NCBI GenBank assembly: GCA_038229875.1
Contig: JBBROA010000010.1
Location: 1-56,167, forward strand
Direction of reading: 5' to 3'
DNA length: 56,167 nt
Origin: JALYUA01 sp038229875
GTDB taxonomy: Bacteria > Acidobacteriota > Thermoanaerobaculia > UBA5066 > Gp7-AA6
Shown: one piece after another, positions 1-6,764 of the stretch
How the letters are laid out: the number at the start of each line of letters is the position of its first letter
How positions within the stretch are numbered: the stretch's first letter is position 1
The notes under the pieces: model-generated
Database searches by the model: none
Seen by the model: the letters and a program-made list of their open reading frames with translations, nothing else
What the model was told of the DNA's origin: nothing
Position numbers and translations under genes: made by a program

Positions 1-2018
1 CGCGTGCCGTTCAATGCCCGGAACGCACAATCGAACACCGGGAGGTGCTCCGGCTTGAACCCCGGGGCGTTTTCGATGGTGCCCTTTGCGTCGACGAACT
101 CGACGATCCGGTTCACCTCTTCCTCGGTGTACTTGAGCCGCCGCAGCGCGAGCGGGACGGTCTGGTTCACGATCTTGATGGTGCCGCCGCCGACGAGCTT
201 CTTGTACTTGACGAGCGCGAGATCCGGCTCGACGCCGGTCGTGTCGCAATCCATCATGAAACCGATCGTGCCGGTCGGCGCGAGCACGGTGACCTGGCCG
301 TTCTTGTAGCCGTGCTGCTTCCCGCTCTCGATCGCCGCGTTCCAGACGGCCTTCTGGGCCTTCATGAGCTCGCTCGGCACGCCCTGCTTCTGGGGGATCT
401 TCTCCGCGGCGTCGCGGTGCATGTCCATGACGTTCAAGAACGCGTCGCGGTTCGGCTCGTACCCCGCGAAGGGCCCGAGCTCCGCGGCGATCCTCGAGGA
501 CTGGAGATACGCCTCGCCGCACATCATCGAAGTGATCGCGGCGGCGTACGCGCGGCCCTCGTCCGAGTCGTACGCGTGGCCGGTGGCCATCAGCAGCGCG
601 CCGAGGTTCGCGTACCCGAGGCCGAGGGGCCGGAAGCGGTCCGAGTTCTTGCCGATCGCCTCCGTCGGATAGGAGCAGTTGGAGACGAGCATCTCCTGCG
701 CGGAGATGACGACGTCGCACGCGTGCCGGAAGCTCTCGACGTCGAAGGACGCGTCCTCGTTGAAGAACTTCATCAGGTTCAGCGACGCGAGGTTGCAGGC
801 GGAGTCGTCGACGAACATGTACTCGCTGCACGGATTCGACGCGTTGATCCGATGGGTGTTCTTGACCGGGTTCCACTTGTTGATGAGGGTGTCGTACTGC
901 ATGCCCGGATCGCCGCAGACCCACGCGGCGTCCGCGATCTTCGCCATCAGGTCTCGCGCCTTGAACGTCGCGCACGGCTGGCCGGTGAGGACTTCCTTCG
1001 TCTGCCAGGCTCCGTCGGCCTCGACCGCCTGCATGAACTCGTCCGTCACGCGGATCGAGTGGTTCGCGTTCTGGTAGAAGATCGAGCCATACGCCTCGCC
1101 GTTGAACGAGCCGTCGTATCCGGCGTCAATCAGCGCCCACGCCTTCTTCTCCTCGTTCGCCTTCGAGAGGATGAAGTCCTCGATGTCCGGGTGGTCGATG
1201 TTCAGGATCACCATCTTCGCCGCGCGCCGCGTCTTGCCGCCCGACTTGATCGCGCCGGCGAACGAGTCGAAGCCCTTCATGAACGAGAGTGGGCCGGAGG
1301 CGGTTCCCCCGGCCGAAAGACCTTCGCGCGAGCCCCGGATCGACGAAAGATTCGAGCCGGTTCCGGAGCCGTACTTGAAAAGCATACCTTCGGTCTTTGC
1401 GAGCGAGAGGATCGAGTCCATCGAATCGCCGCAGCTGTTGATGAAGCACGCGGAGCCCTGCGGTTTCGGCTCGATGCCGACGTTGAACCACACGGGCGAG
1501 TTGAACGACGCCACCTGGTTGACCAGGATCGCGGTCAGTTCGTCGCGGAACGCCTCGCGGTCGGCGGCGGTCCGGAAGTACCCGTCCTTTTCGCCGTACC
1601 CGGTAATCGTATTCGCGACGCGGCCGATCAGCTGGCGCACCGACGTCTCGCGCTCGGGAGAGCCCGCCCGCCCATGAAAGTACTTCTGCACGACGATGTT
1701 GGTGGCCGTCTGCGACCAGGACTTGGGGACCTCGACGTTCTTCTGCTCGAAGATCACCTCGCCCTTGTCGGAGGTGATCGCCGCGGTCCGGAGCTCCCAT
1801 TCGACCGCGTCGAAGGGAGAGACCGAGGCATCGGAGTAAACGCGCCGGAAGGTCAAGCCACGAAGCGCTCTATGGGGTTGGGGTTGACCAGTGCCGGGTA
1901 GGACGCTGCCAGGGGGTTGGGCGCTGCCAGATTGGACTGCGCCGGGGGATGCCGCCGAGGCCGATCCCGAAACCTGCCCGCCCGAAGCCGAACTCGTCTG
2001 CTTCTCCGTCGCGCTCAT
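1..2018 (-). CDS. nrdJ: Vitamin B12-dependent (class II) ribonucleotide reductase, 3' end beyond window
   Basis: Reduces ribonucleotides to deoxyribonucleotides using adenosylcobalamin, so it works with or without oxygen. The reading frame is open from an ATG at 2018 to the left edge (about 672 codons visible). After a 40-residue Ser/Gly/Gln/Pro-rich N-terminus comes FRRVYSDASVSPFDAVEWEL, typical of the long B12-dependent family that has no N-terminal ATP cone. Further on are the loop GSGTGSNLSSIRG, SGGKTRRAAKM and the active-site motif NPCSEY (Asn, Cys and Glu of the radical site). The start is supported by purine-rich sequence just upstream (GGGGGGCGAAAGGG) and by a strong promoter 115 nt further up. 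The C-terminal region with the redox cysteines lies outside the window. I see no cobalamin riboswitch in the leader. Confidence 0.93.
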   Translation of the reverse strand, partial: MSATEKQTSSASGGQVSGSASAASPGAVQSGSAQPPGSVLPGTGQPQPHRALRGLTFRRVYSDASVSPFDAVEWELRTAAITSDKGEVIFEQKNVEVPKSWSQTATNIVVQKYFHGRAGSPERETSVRQLIGRVANTITGYGEKDGYFRTAADREAFRDELTAILVNQVASFNSPVWFNVGIEPKPQGSACFINSCGDSMDSILSLAKTEGMLFKYGSGTGSNLSSIRGSREGLSAGGTASGPLSFMKGFDSFAGAIKSGGKTRRAAKMVILNIDHPDIEDFILSKANEEKKAWALIDAGYDGSFNGEAYGSIFYQNANHSIRVTDEFMQAVEADGAWQTKEVLTGQPCATFKARDLMAKIADAAWVCGDPGMQYDTLINKWNPVKNTHRINASNPCSEYMFVDDSACNLASLNLMKFFNEDASFDVESFRHACDVVISAQEMLVSNCSYPTEAIGKNSDRFRPLGLGYANLGALLMATGHAYDSDEGRAYAAAITSMMCGEAYLQSSRIAAELGPFAGYEPNRDAFLNVMDMHRDAAEKIPQKQGVPSELMKAQKAVWNAAIESGKQHGYKNGQVTVLAPTGTIGFMMDCDTTGVEPDLALVKYKKLVGGGTIKIVNQTVPLALRRLKYTEEEVNRIVEFVDAKGTIENAPGFKPEHLPVFDCAFRALNGT

Positions 2019-2139
2019 CCCTTTCGCCCCCCTATTGTTCCTCGAGAGAATGCTCCCGCCCCTGCAAGAGAAACCGAGCCCCACCCGTTGGATTACCGTC
2101 GACGATATGTTCGCCGGAAGTTCGAATCAGTTGAGAATC

Positions 2140-2168
2140 AGGTTAAAACCGTGGACGGAGGGTGTCAA
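2140..2168 (-). promoter_or_regulatory. Sigma-70-type promoter of nrdJ
   Basis: On the minus strand TTGACA (2168-2163) and TAACCT (2145-2140) are separated by exactly 17 bp. Transcription would start near 2133 and leave a leader of about 115 nt before the ATG at 2018. A short imperfect palindrome (CACAAGATGTG) lies just upstream of the -35 box and could be an operator. Confidence 0.6.
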
Positions 2169-2246
2169 GGAAAAACACAAGATGTGGTGGTTTGGGCGGA
2201 AAACGGCCCTCGGAATGGTGGCATGGGGCTTGCTGTTTGAATTGGC

Positions 2247-2537
2247 GTGAGCAAAAGGTCCGCAATCGCCCGACCGCTGAAAATCCGCGAGAAATCCGTC
2301 TTCGAAGTGGACGATTCGAGGCTTGCCATCGGCGTTTTCACGCGCCCGCTGCTCGACCGCGAAGTCCGCAATTTCCGGCAGGCCTGGGAGCAGGATCCTC
2401 TGCCCGGATTTCACGATTTCGAGCTCGGCCGGGAACGGATCTCCTTCGTGGCACCGCCGGAGAACGTCCCGATCGCCTGGAAGTCGATCGACCGGCTGCT
2501 CGAGCGCGCCGCAGAAGGCGTCCGAAAAGCCTCCTGA
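2247..2537 (+). CDS. Conserved-looking hypothetical protein, 96 aa
   Basis: I do not recognise the family. The frame starts at GTG 2247 and gives a soluble, mixed-charge protein without signal peptide or membrane segment. It contains strings such as FEVDDSRLAIGVFTRPLLDR and ERISFVAPPENVPIAWKSID that look like real coding sequence, with no low-complexity stretches. It is divergent from nrdJ and lies directly upstream of the MarR gene (54 bp gap). No clear ribosome binding site precedes the GTG, so the start is uncertain. The function is unknown. Confidence 0.55.
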   Translation: MSKRSAIARPLKIREKSVFEVDDSRLAIGVFTRPLLDREVRNFRQAWEQDPLPGFHDFELGRERISFVAPPENVPIAWKSIDRLLERAAEGVRKAS

Positions 2538-2579
2538 CCTCGCGCCAGGACTCTTCTCCCGCCCGCACCCCCGCTCCGG

Positions 2580-2585
2580 TATAGT
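2580..2585 (+). promoter_or_regulatory. -10 box of the marR gene, leaderless arrangement
   Basis: TATAGT ends 6 nt before the ATG at 2592, so transcription would begin at or next to the start codon. There is no Shine-Dalgarno sequence. The box overlaps the left arm of the operator at 2584-2598. The same TATAGT-N6-ATG layout is found upstream of the padR gene at 40979. Confidence 0.5.
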
Positions 2586-2598
2586 TGCGCCATGCAAC
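2584..2598 (+). promoter_or_regulatory. Putative MarR operator 1 (autoregulation)
   Basis: Perfect inverted repeat GTTGC-N5-GCAAC that covers the end of the -10 box and the ATG of the MarR gene. The extended sequence TAGTTGCG..TGCAAC recurs upstream of msrP at 3146-3161. A repressor bound here would block its own promoter. Confidence 0.6.
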
Positions 2599-3122
2599 CT
2601 GAATCTCGCGTCCGGGCCGCCAAGTCGGAGGGCATTCCGCTGCCCCTCCCCGCGCACGACGCGACTCTCGCTGCCGACGCGGAGAAGTTCTCCCGTGCGC
2701 TGGAAGGGCTCGCGCGGGTCTACCAGCTTCAGGACCCGCGGCAGACCTGCTCCTACGGAATCAGCCTGACCGAGTGCTACGCGCTCGAGGCGGCGGCGGA
2801 GAAAGGCCCCTTGACAGTCAACGAAGTCGCTTCGAGCCTTTCGCTCGACAAGAGTAGCGCGAGCCGCGCCGTCGCGTCGTTGAAGCGCAAAGGCCTGGTC
2901 GTACGCCGGAGCCACCCGAGGGACGGGCGCGCTGTCGAGGTAACGGCGACGGCCGCAGGTCTCCGGCTCTACCGCCGCATCCGCGAGTCGGCGCGGGCGT
3001 GCCACCAGCAGCTTCTCGAGGAGTTTCCGCCCGAGGTGCGGCGCGCGGCGGCCGTGCTGCTCCAGCGGATCGCCGCCGCGGACCGCGCGTGCGCGTCGAC
3101 GGGGAACCTTTCACCGGAATAG
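2592..3122 (+). CDS. MarR family transcriptional regulator
   Basis: A 176-aa winged-helix regulator. Its helix-turn-helix and wing are visible as PLTVNEVASSLSLDKSSASR (about residues 72-91), followed by AVASLKRKGLVVRR and the wing DGRAVEVTATAAG. Helices rich in Leu and Ala on both sides would form the dimer interface. Two cysteines sit in the helix before the DNA-binding domain (C53 and C62) and two near the C-terminus, which suggests, but does not show, redox sensing. It lies 58 bp upstream of msrP, in the same direction. Identical inverted repeats overlap its own start and precede msrP, so it probably controls both. The start ATG at 2592 fits the family length. Confidence 0.88.
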   Translation: MQPESRVRAAKSEGIPLPLPAHDATLAADAEKFSRALEGLARVYQLQDPRQTCSYGISLTECYALEAAAEKGPLTVNEVASSLSLDKSSASRAVASLKRKGLVVRRSHPRDGRAVEVTATAAGLRLYRRIRESARACHQQLLEEFPPEVRRAAAVLLQRIAAADRACASTGNLSPE

Positions 3123-3146
3123 ATCGGGATTTTTGTTAGAACATTA

Positions 3147-3161
3147 GTTGCGTAGTGCAAC
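3147..3161 (+). promoter_or_regulatory. Putative MarR operator 2 in front of msrP
   Basis: GTTGC-N5-GCAAC, the same inverted repeat with the same spacing as at 2584-2598. It ends 19 nt before the msrP ATG (3181). I see no convincing -35/-10 pair here, so msrP may be read from the marR promoter, from a promoter overlapping this site, or both. Confidence 0.6.
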
Positions 3162-3180
3162 AATCTAAGGCGAGGTGACC

Positions 3181-4137
3181 ATGCTCTTCCGCAGGCGATT
3201 CCCCTGGGAGATGCCCGGCCGCGAGACCACGTCCGAGTCGGCGTACTGGAACCGCAGACAGCTCATCGCAAAGCTCGGAATCGGGGCCGGGCTCCTCGCC
3301 GCGGCCGGCGCAGGAGCGATCCCGCCCGCGGCCCGGCAGGCCCGGAAAAAGAACGAGGCCGGCCGGATCCCGTCCGCGGACCTCTACCCCGCGGGGCGCA
3401 ACGCCGTATTCACCCTCGAAGAGCCGTTGACCCCGGAGGCCGTCACGTCCCGGCACAACGTGTTCGATGAGTTCGCGCTGGAGCGAGATCGGGTGTGGAA
3501 GGAAACGAGCTGCTTTTCCACGCGCCCGTGGCGCCTTCACATCGGAGGCGCCGTTGAGAAGCCGATGACGTTCGACGTCGACGAGCTGATTCGGAAAATC
3601 GGCGTTGAGGAGCGACTCTACCGCTTCCGCTGCGTGGAAACGTGGGCCATGGCCGTCCCGTGGACCGGATTTCCCCTGCGCCGGTTGATTGAGCTCGCCC
3701 GTCCGCTCTCGGCGGCGCGTTTCATAAGGATGGTCAGCGTCGCGCGTCCGCAGCAAATGCCGAACTGGTACGGGAGCCGGCGGGTGTTTCCGTACTACGA
3801 GGGACTCTCGCTCGAGGAGGCCACGAACGATCTGGCGTTTCTGGCGACGGGAATCTACGGGCACCCGCTGCCGGCCCAGCACGGCGCGCCGCTGCGTCTC
3901 GTCGTTCCGTGGAAATACGGGCTCAAGGGCATCAAGTCGATCGTGGCCTTTCAACTGACCCGGGAGCGTCCCGGCACCTTCTGGAACGAGCTCTCGCCGA
4001 ACCACTATTCTTTCAATTCGAACGTGGATCCCTCCGGCGAGGGCCAGCAGCAGGAGACCGTGCTCGACACGGGGGCGGTTCGCCCGACGAAGCTCTACAA
4101 CGGATACGCCGAGTCCGTCGCGCACCTCTATGCGTGA
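3181..4137 (+). CDS. msrP: Protein-methionine-sulfoxide reductase catalytic subunit MsrP (YedY-like molybdoenzyme)
   Basis: Periplasmic molybdopterin enzyme that repairs oxidised methionines in envelope proteins. A Tat signal is visible (NRRQLIAKLGIGAGLLAAAG, residues 24-43). The sulfite-oxidase fold follows, with the molybdenum-ligand cysteine in RFRCVETW (C151) and typical blocks FPLRRLIELA, MPNWYG, YPAGRNAVFTL and NHYSFNSNVDPS. Length is 318 aa, normal for the family. The ATG at 3181 has GAGGTG 5-6 nt upstream; an in-frame GTG at 3175 is part of that ribosome binding site. The usual haem membrane partner MsrQ is not adjacent. The next gene, overlapping by 8 bp, is an unrelated secreted protein, so electrons must come from elsewhere or from an msrQ outside the window. 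Confidence 0.93.
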   Translation: MLFRRRFPWEMPGRETTSESAYWNRRQLIAKLGIGAGLLAAAGAGAIPPAARQARKKNEAGRIPSADLYPAGRNAVFTLEEPLTPEAVTSRHNVFDEFALERDRVWKETSCFSTRPWRLHIGGAVEKPMTFDVDELIRKIGVEERLYRFRCVETWAMAVPWTGFPLRRLIELARPLSAARFIRMVSVARPQQMPNWYGSRRVFPYYEGLSLEEATNDLAFLATGIYGHPLPAQHGAPLRLVVPWKYGLKGIKSIVAFQLTRERPGTFWNELSPNHYSFNSNVDPSGEGQQQETVLDTGAVRPTKLYNGYAESVAHLYA

Positions 4138-4810
4138 ATGGATCACGGCGGCGGCGCTCGCCCTCGCCGTCCTGCGGGGAGAGGGGACTCCGCCCTCTTC
4201 GCCCTCTTCGCCCTCTTCGCCCTCAAGCGGAATGGCGGCGGACGCGGTTTCGCCCCCGGCGTCGCTGCCTGCCGCGCTCCGCCGCGCGATCGCGCCCTCG
4301 CCGGCCGTCGCCACGGACCCGAGCCTCGGGCGAGTGCGATTGTGGGCGGCCCGCCGCATCTCGCGCGCCGATCCGCCCCCGCCGGACTCATCGCCCTTTC
4401 TGCGGGAGCGCGTTAACTACCCGATCGCACCCGGAAGCCTCATGGGCCTCGTCGCCTTCGCGCAGGAGGTCCGCGATTCCAGGGGGCGGGCGATCCCCTT
4501 GGGGATGTACCTCCTCTGCTACGCGGTTCAGCCGGCGATCAAGGAGCACCGGGGCACCTCCGAATTCCGGGACATGGTGCTCCTGCTTCCGGCACAGGAG
4601 TTCCCGATCCCGGCGCGTCCGGAAGCGATCGTCGACGCAAGTCGCCGCGTCTCCGGGACCGGCCATCCCGCCGTTCTTGCGCTCGTTCCGGCGCAAATGA
4701 CCGGCGATTTTCCGCGGCTGACTCGCACGATCTCGGGACGCCTGGTCCTCGAGGTGCGCTCCGGCGGGCTGGTTCTCGGGCTGGACCTCTCCGGAGGCCC
4801 ACAGCCATAG
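4130..4810 (+). CDS. Secreted hypothetical protein, 226 aa
   Basis: Unrecognised family. It begins with a short hydrophobic segment (WITAAALALAVL) that can act as a signal peptide, then a Pro/Ser linker made by a perfect 9-bp tandem repeat (PSSPSSPSS). A globular part follows, with RERVNYPIAPGSLMGLVAFAQ and FRDMVLLLPAQEFPIPARPEAIVDA. No cysteines or catalytic motifs stand out. It overlaps the end of msrP by 8 bp and is therefore almost certainly co-transcribed and translationally coupled. A role beside MsrP in the envelope is plausible but not shown. Confidence 0.75.
   Translation: MREWITAAALALAVLRGEGTPPSSPSSPSSPSSGMAADAVSPPASLPAALRRAIAPSPAVATDPSLGRVRLWAARRISRADPPPPDSSPFLRERVNYPIAPGSLMGLVAFAQEVRDSRGRAIPLGMYLLCYAVQPAIKEHRGTSEFRDMVLLLPAQEFPIPARPEAIVDASRRVSGTGHPAVLALVPAQMTGDFPRLTRTISGRLVLEVRSGGLVLGLDLSGGPQP
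4191..4226 (+). repeat. 9-bp tandem repeat inside the secreted-protein gene
   Basis: CGCCCTCTT occurs three times in a row, followed by a fourth imperfect unit. It encodes Pro-Ser-Ser repeats between the signal peptide and the folded domain. Copy number can change without breaking the frame. Confidence 0.8.
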
Positions 4811-4821
4811 GATGGGTCGGT

Positions 4822-4850
4822 TTGACCCCCCGCCGGCAGTACCGGATAAT
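4822..4850 (+). promoter_or_regulatory. Sigma-70-type promoter of erpA
   Basis: TTGACC (4822-4827) and GATAAT (4845-4850) with a 17-bp spacer. It predicts a transcript start near 4857 and a leader of about 59 nt that ends in the ribosome binding site AAGGAGAA before the ATG at 4916. Confidence 0.6.
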
Positions 4851-4915
4851 CGGGGAAGAAACGCGGGTCTGTTCGCGTTGTCCATTTGGCTGGTACGGAA
4901 GAAGGAGAACCCTAG

Positions 4916-5299
4916 ATGTCCTCGACTCTCAATCCCTCACTGACCCCGATGACGCTCCCGGGCCAGGACAAACCTCTGCTGTCTCTGACCGATGCGGCGG
5001 TCGCGAAAGTCAAGTTTTTTGCCGGGTCGATGCCCGAGTCGGAGAACAAACCCCTTCGCGTGTTCGTCCAGGGCGGCGGGTGCTCCGGCTTCCAGTACGG
5101 GTTTACCTTCGATGAGAAGAAGGAAAACGACACCGTTCTCGAGCAGGGTGGCATCACCGTCGTCGTAGATCCGCAGAGCGCGATCTACCTCAAGGATGCG
5201 ACCGTCAACTACGTGGAAGATTTTCGTGGAGCGGGCTTCTCCGTCGAGAACCCGAACGCGACCGGCGGCTGCGGGTGCGGCAAGTCGTTCAACGCGTAA
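4916..5299 (+). CDS. erpA: Iron-sulfur cluster insertion protein ErpA (HesB/IscA family)
   Basis: A-type carrier that hands Fe-S clusters to apoproteins. The 127-aa protein has the family core: LTDAAVAKVKFF, the first cluster cysteine in GGGCSGFQYGFTFD, VVVDPQSAIYL, and the C-terminal Cys pair in GGCGCGKSF. The first 18 residues are a non-conserved leader; an internal ATG at residue 12 is an alternative start. The gene stands alone with its own promoter (4822-4850), a good AGGAG ribosome binding site 7 nt upstream and a strong terminator (5320-5344). The many Fe-S proteins in this window (ActB, PaoA, PaoB and the FAD/Fe-S oxidoreductase) are potential clients. Confidence 0.93.
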   Translation: MSSTLNPSLTPMTLPGQDKPLLSLTDAAVAKVKFFAGSMPESENKPLRVFVQGGGCSGFQYGFTFDEKKENDTVLEQGGITVVVDPQSAIYLKDATVNYVEDFRGAGFSVENPNATGGCGCGKSFNA

Positions 5300-5319
5300 C
5301 TCTCATTGGGTTAACTGCC

Positions 5320-5344
5320 AGCCCCGCGCGAGCGGGGCTTTTTT
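5320..5344 (+). terminator. Rho-independent terminator of erpA
   Basis: Inverted repeat AGCCCCGC/GCGGGGCT with a 4-nt loop, directly followed by a run of six T. Confidence 0.9.
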
Positions 5345-5384
5345 GTGCCGCGCGCGTCCCCGAAGCGAAAATCCGGATCGCGAT

Positions 5385-5641
5385 CTAGCTCCCCGCTCCG
5401 CCGCGCCGCTTCCAGAGCCACTCGACGTCGGTCTTTCCCGAGCGCGAGCCTTCGATGCGCGCATGGAGATCGCCCGTGTCACTGACCCAGTAGAAGACCT
5501 TTTCTTCACACAGCCGTCCGGAAGGATTCGATCCGGCGGCGCGCCCGCCGGGCGCGAAGGCGCAAGCAGAAACCAGACGCACTCGACGAATTGGGAAAGT
5601 GGGGCACGAAGCCGGTACTCCCGATAGGGCGCAGGCGGAAT
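5385..5641 (-). pseudogene. Remnant joining an AraC-type regulator N-terminus to the tail of another gene
   Basis: In one minus-strand frame (5641-5507) the text PYREYRLRAPLSQFVECVWF ... RILPDGCV matches the start of the ligand-side domain of a common AraC-type regulator family. No DNA-binding domain follows. In a second frame (5501-5385) there is an ending that looks genuine, KVFYWVSDTGDLHARIEG ... EWLWKRR and a TAG stop, resembling small DUF6265-like proteins. The two pieces lie head to tail with a frame change near 5505, as if a deletion fused two neighbouring genes and the product decayed. Family assignments come from memory of the motifs. Confidence 0.5.
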
Positions 5642-5880
5642 CGGCTCGGACGCGCAAGGCGCCCGGCGATTATGCGGCGGCAGAGAGTCCGAGCCTTGCC
5701 GGCCGCCCCATGCGAGCAGCAACCTCGCAGGGTCGGCACGGTCATCACCACGCCCCTGAGACGCACTTCCTGCCTGCGGCTAATCCTCCGCGCGTAAATG
5801 TGTCCACCACGAGTCCGGGACGAAGAACCCTGCCGGGAGAGGATGTTTCATGATCGCGGCCATCATCCCGTCGGCTGAGT
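5642..5880. other. Non-coding stretch with no recognisable feature
   Basis: Lies between the pseudogene remnant and repeat copy 1. No frame here resembles a protein, and I see no promoter or strong hairpin. It may be further decayed sequence from the same gene remnant. Confidence 0.4.
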
Positions 5881-6175
5881 CCCTCATCCTGGCCCTCTCC
5901 CGCGGGGAGCGGGTATTTCTTCTTCGCTTTCTCACCGCAGTGGTGACTTAGCTCGCATCGGGAGGAGTCTCCCGACCGAAGGGAAGGAGGAGCCTCCCAA
6001 TGCGGGAGCGTGAGCGAACGCAGTGAGCGGAAGCGACGGTGGAGGAGCCTCTCGTGACGGGAGCCGCAGCGAACGGAGGGGGCAGGCGAGCGGTCGAGCC
6101 AACAGGCGAGTCGCTCGCCGGTGCCTTCGCCGCCGCGCGGCGAAGGCAGCCCCCGCAGTGAGCGGAGGCGACGGT
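5881..6175 (+). repeat. Dispersed structured repeat, copy 1 (composite)
   Basis: Member of the intergenic family described at 9611-9850. This copy is composite: a shortened element (ending GTGAGCGGAAGCGACGGT near 6040) is followed at once by the right two-thirds of a second element. Hairpins include GCATCGGGAGG/CCTCCCAATGC, GGCGAGCG/CGCTCGCC and GCCTTCGCCG/CGGCGAAGGC. The outer stem is GGGGGC/GCCCCC, different in sequence from other copies but still paired. The right end abuts TTA 6176-6178, the stop codon of the minus-strand DinB gene. Confidence 0.8.
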
Positions 6176-6697
6176 TTAGTCGTCGTCTTCGTCGGGGACG
6201 ACCGGCTCGGGGATCGCGGCGATCGTGTCGAGCTGCGCCAGGTGGTTCAGGTCGTGGCCGGCGTGCATGCGGAGGATCGTTTCCACCGACTCTTCCCCGC
6301 GCTCGGGGTGCAGCCCGACGCGGGCGAGATCCTGGGCTTCCAGGGTCCGGAAGTAGGAAAGGTTCCAGGCGCGCATCGCGACGAGAGCGCGCACGGCGGC
6401 GCGTGACGCTAAACGGCGGTACGGCTTTGCCCAGAGGTCCTGGTCGAACGCCTGGATGACGTGTCCGGGAGGCGAGGTCACGATCTGCCGCACGCGGAAG
6501 CCGATCCCCTGCTCAACGTCCGCGAGATGCGCGAAGACTTCGCGCGCCGTCCACTTGCCGGGCGCCCAGGACTGCGACACCCGCCAGTCGCCGAGCTGCG
6601 CGTGCAGATCTACCGCGCGGCGGGGCGTCGCCTCGAGCACCTTGAAAGGATCGTCGTTGCCGAGGAGGGAAAAAAGGCGTTCGCGATATTCGTTCAC
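6176..6697 (-). CDS. DinB-like putative metalloenzyme
   Basis: About 173 aa from the GTG at 6697. It has the layout of the DinB/YfiT four-helix-bundle superfamily: SWAPGKWTAREVFAHLADVEQGIGFRV, with the first metal-ligand His in EVFAHLADVE, and a C-terminal HAGHDLNHLAQLD providing the second His pair. Members are metal-dependent thiol S-transferases (bacillithiol, mycothiol and similar) or unknown. An upstream in-frame ATG (6763) adds 22 Arg-rich residues that do not look native and would collide with the divergent VTT gene. The GTG has a possible -10 box (TATCTT) 8 nt upstream. The stop codon coincides with the edge of repeat copy 1. Confidence 0.8.
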   Translation of the reverse strand: MNEYRERLFSLLGNDDPFKVLEATPRRAVDLHAQLGDWRVSQSWAPGKWTAREVFAHLADVEQGIGFRVRQIVTSPPGHVIQAFDQDLWAKPYRRLASRAAVRALVAMRAWNLSYFRTLEAQDLARVGLHPERGEESVETILRMHAGHDLNHLAQLDTIAAIPEPVVPDEDDD

Positions 6698-6705
6698 GAG
6701 GCGGC

Positions 6706-6711
6706 AAGATA
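6706..6711 (-). promoter_or_regulatory. Possible -10 box of the DinB-like gene
   Basis: TATCTT on the minus strand ends 8 nt before the GTG at 6697, which would give an almost leaderless transcript. No good -35 box is visible. Confidence 0.35.
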
Positions 6712-6764
6712 GCAGGAGTCGCCTTCCGCGCCGCGAAGCCGCCGGATGTGCGATCCTTTTCAAA

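Noticed and set aside
45..1901. A 618-codon plus-strand open frame over the ribonucleotide reductase region
   Set aside because: The minus strand encodes a well-conserved class II reductase; the plus-strand frame is a by-product of GC-rich codon use and has an Arg/Val/Asp-rich composition with no family features.
1900..2018. Cobalamin riboswitch in the nrdJ leader
   Set aside because: The leader is about 115 nt and lacks a recognisable B12-box; too short for a typical cobalamin riboswitch.
2170..2190. Possible NrdR box upstream of nrdJ (CACAAGATGTG)
   Set aside because: The palindrome is too short and its spacing does not match the canonical 16-nt NrdR box; a required second box is not visible.
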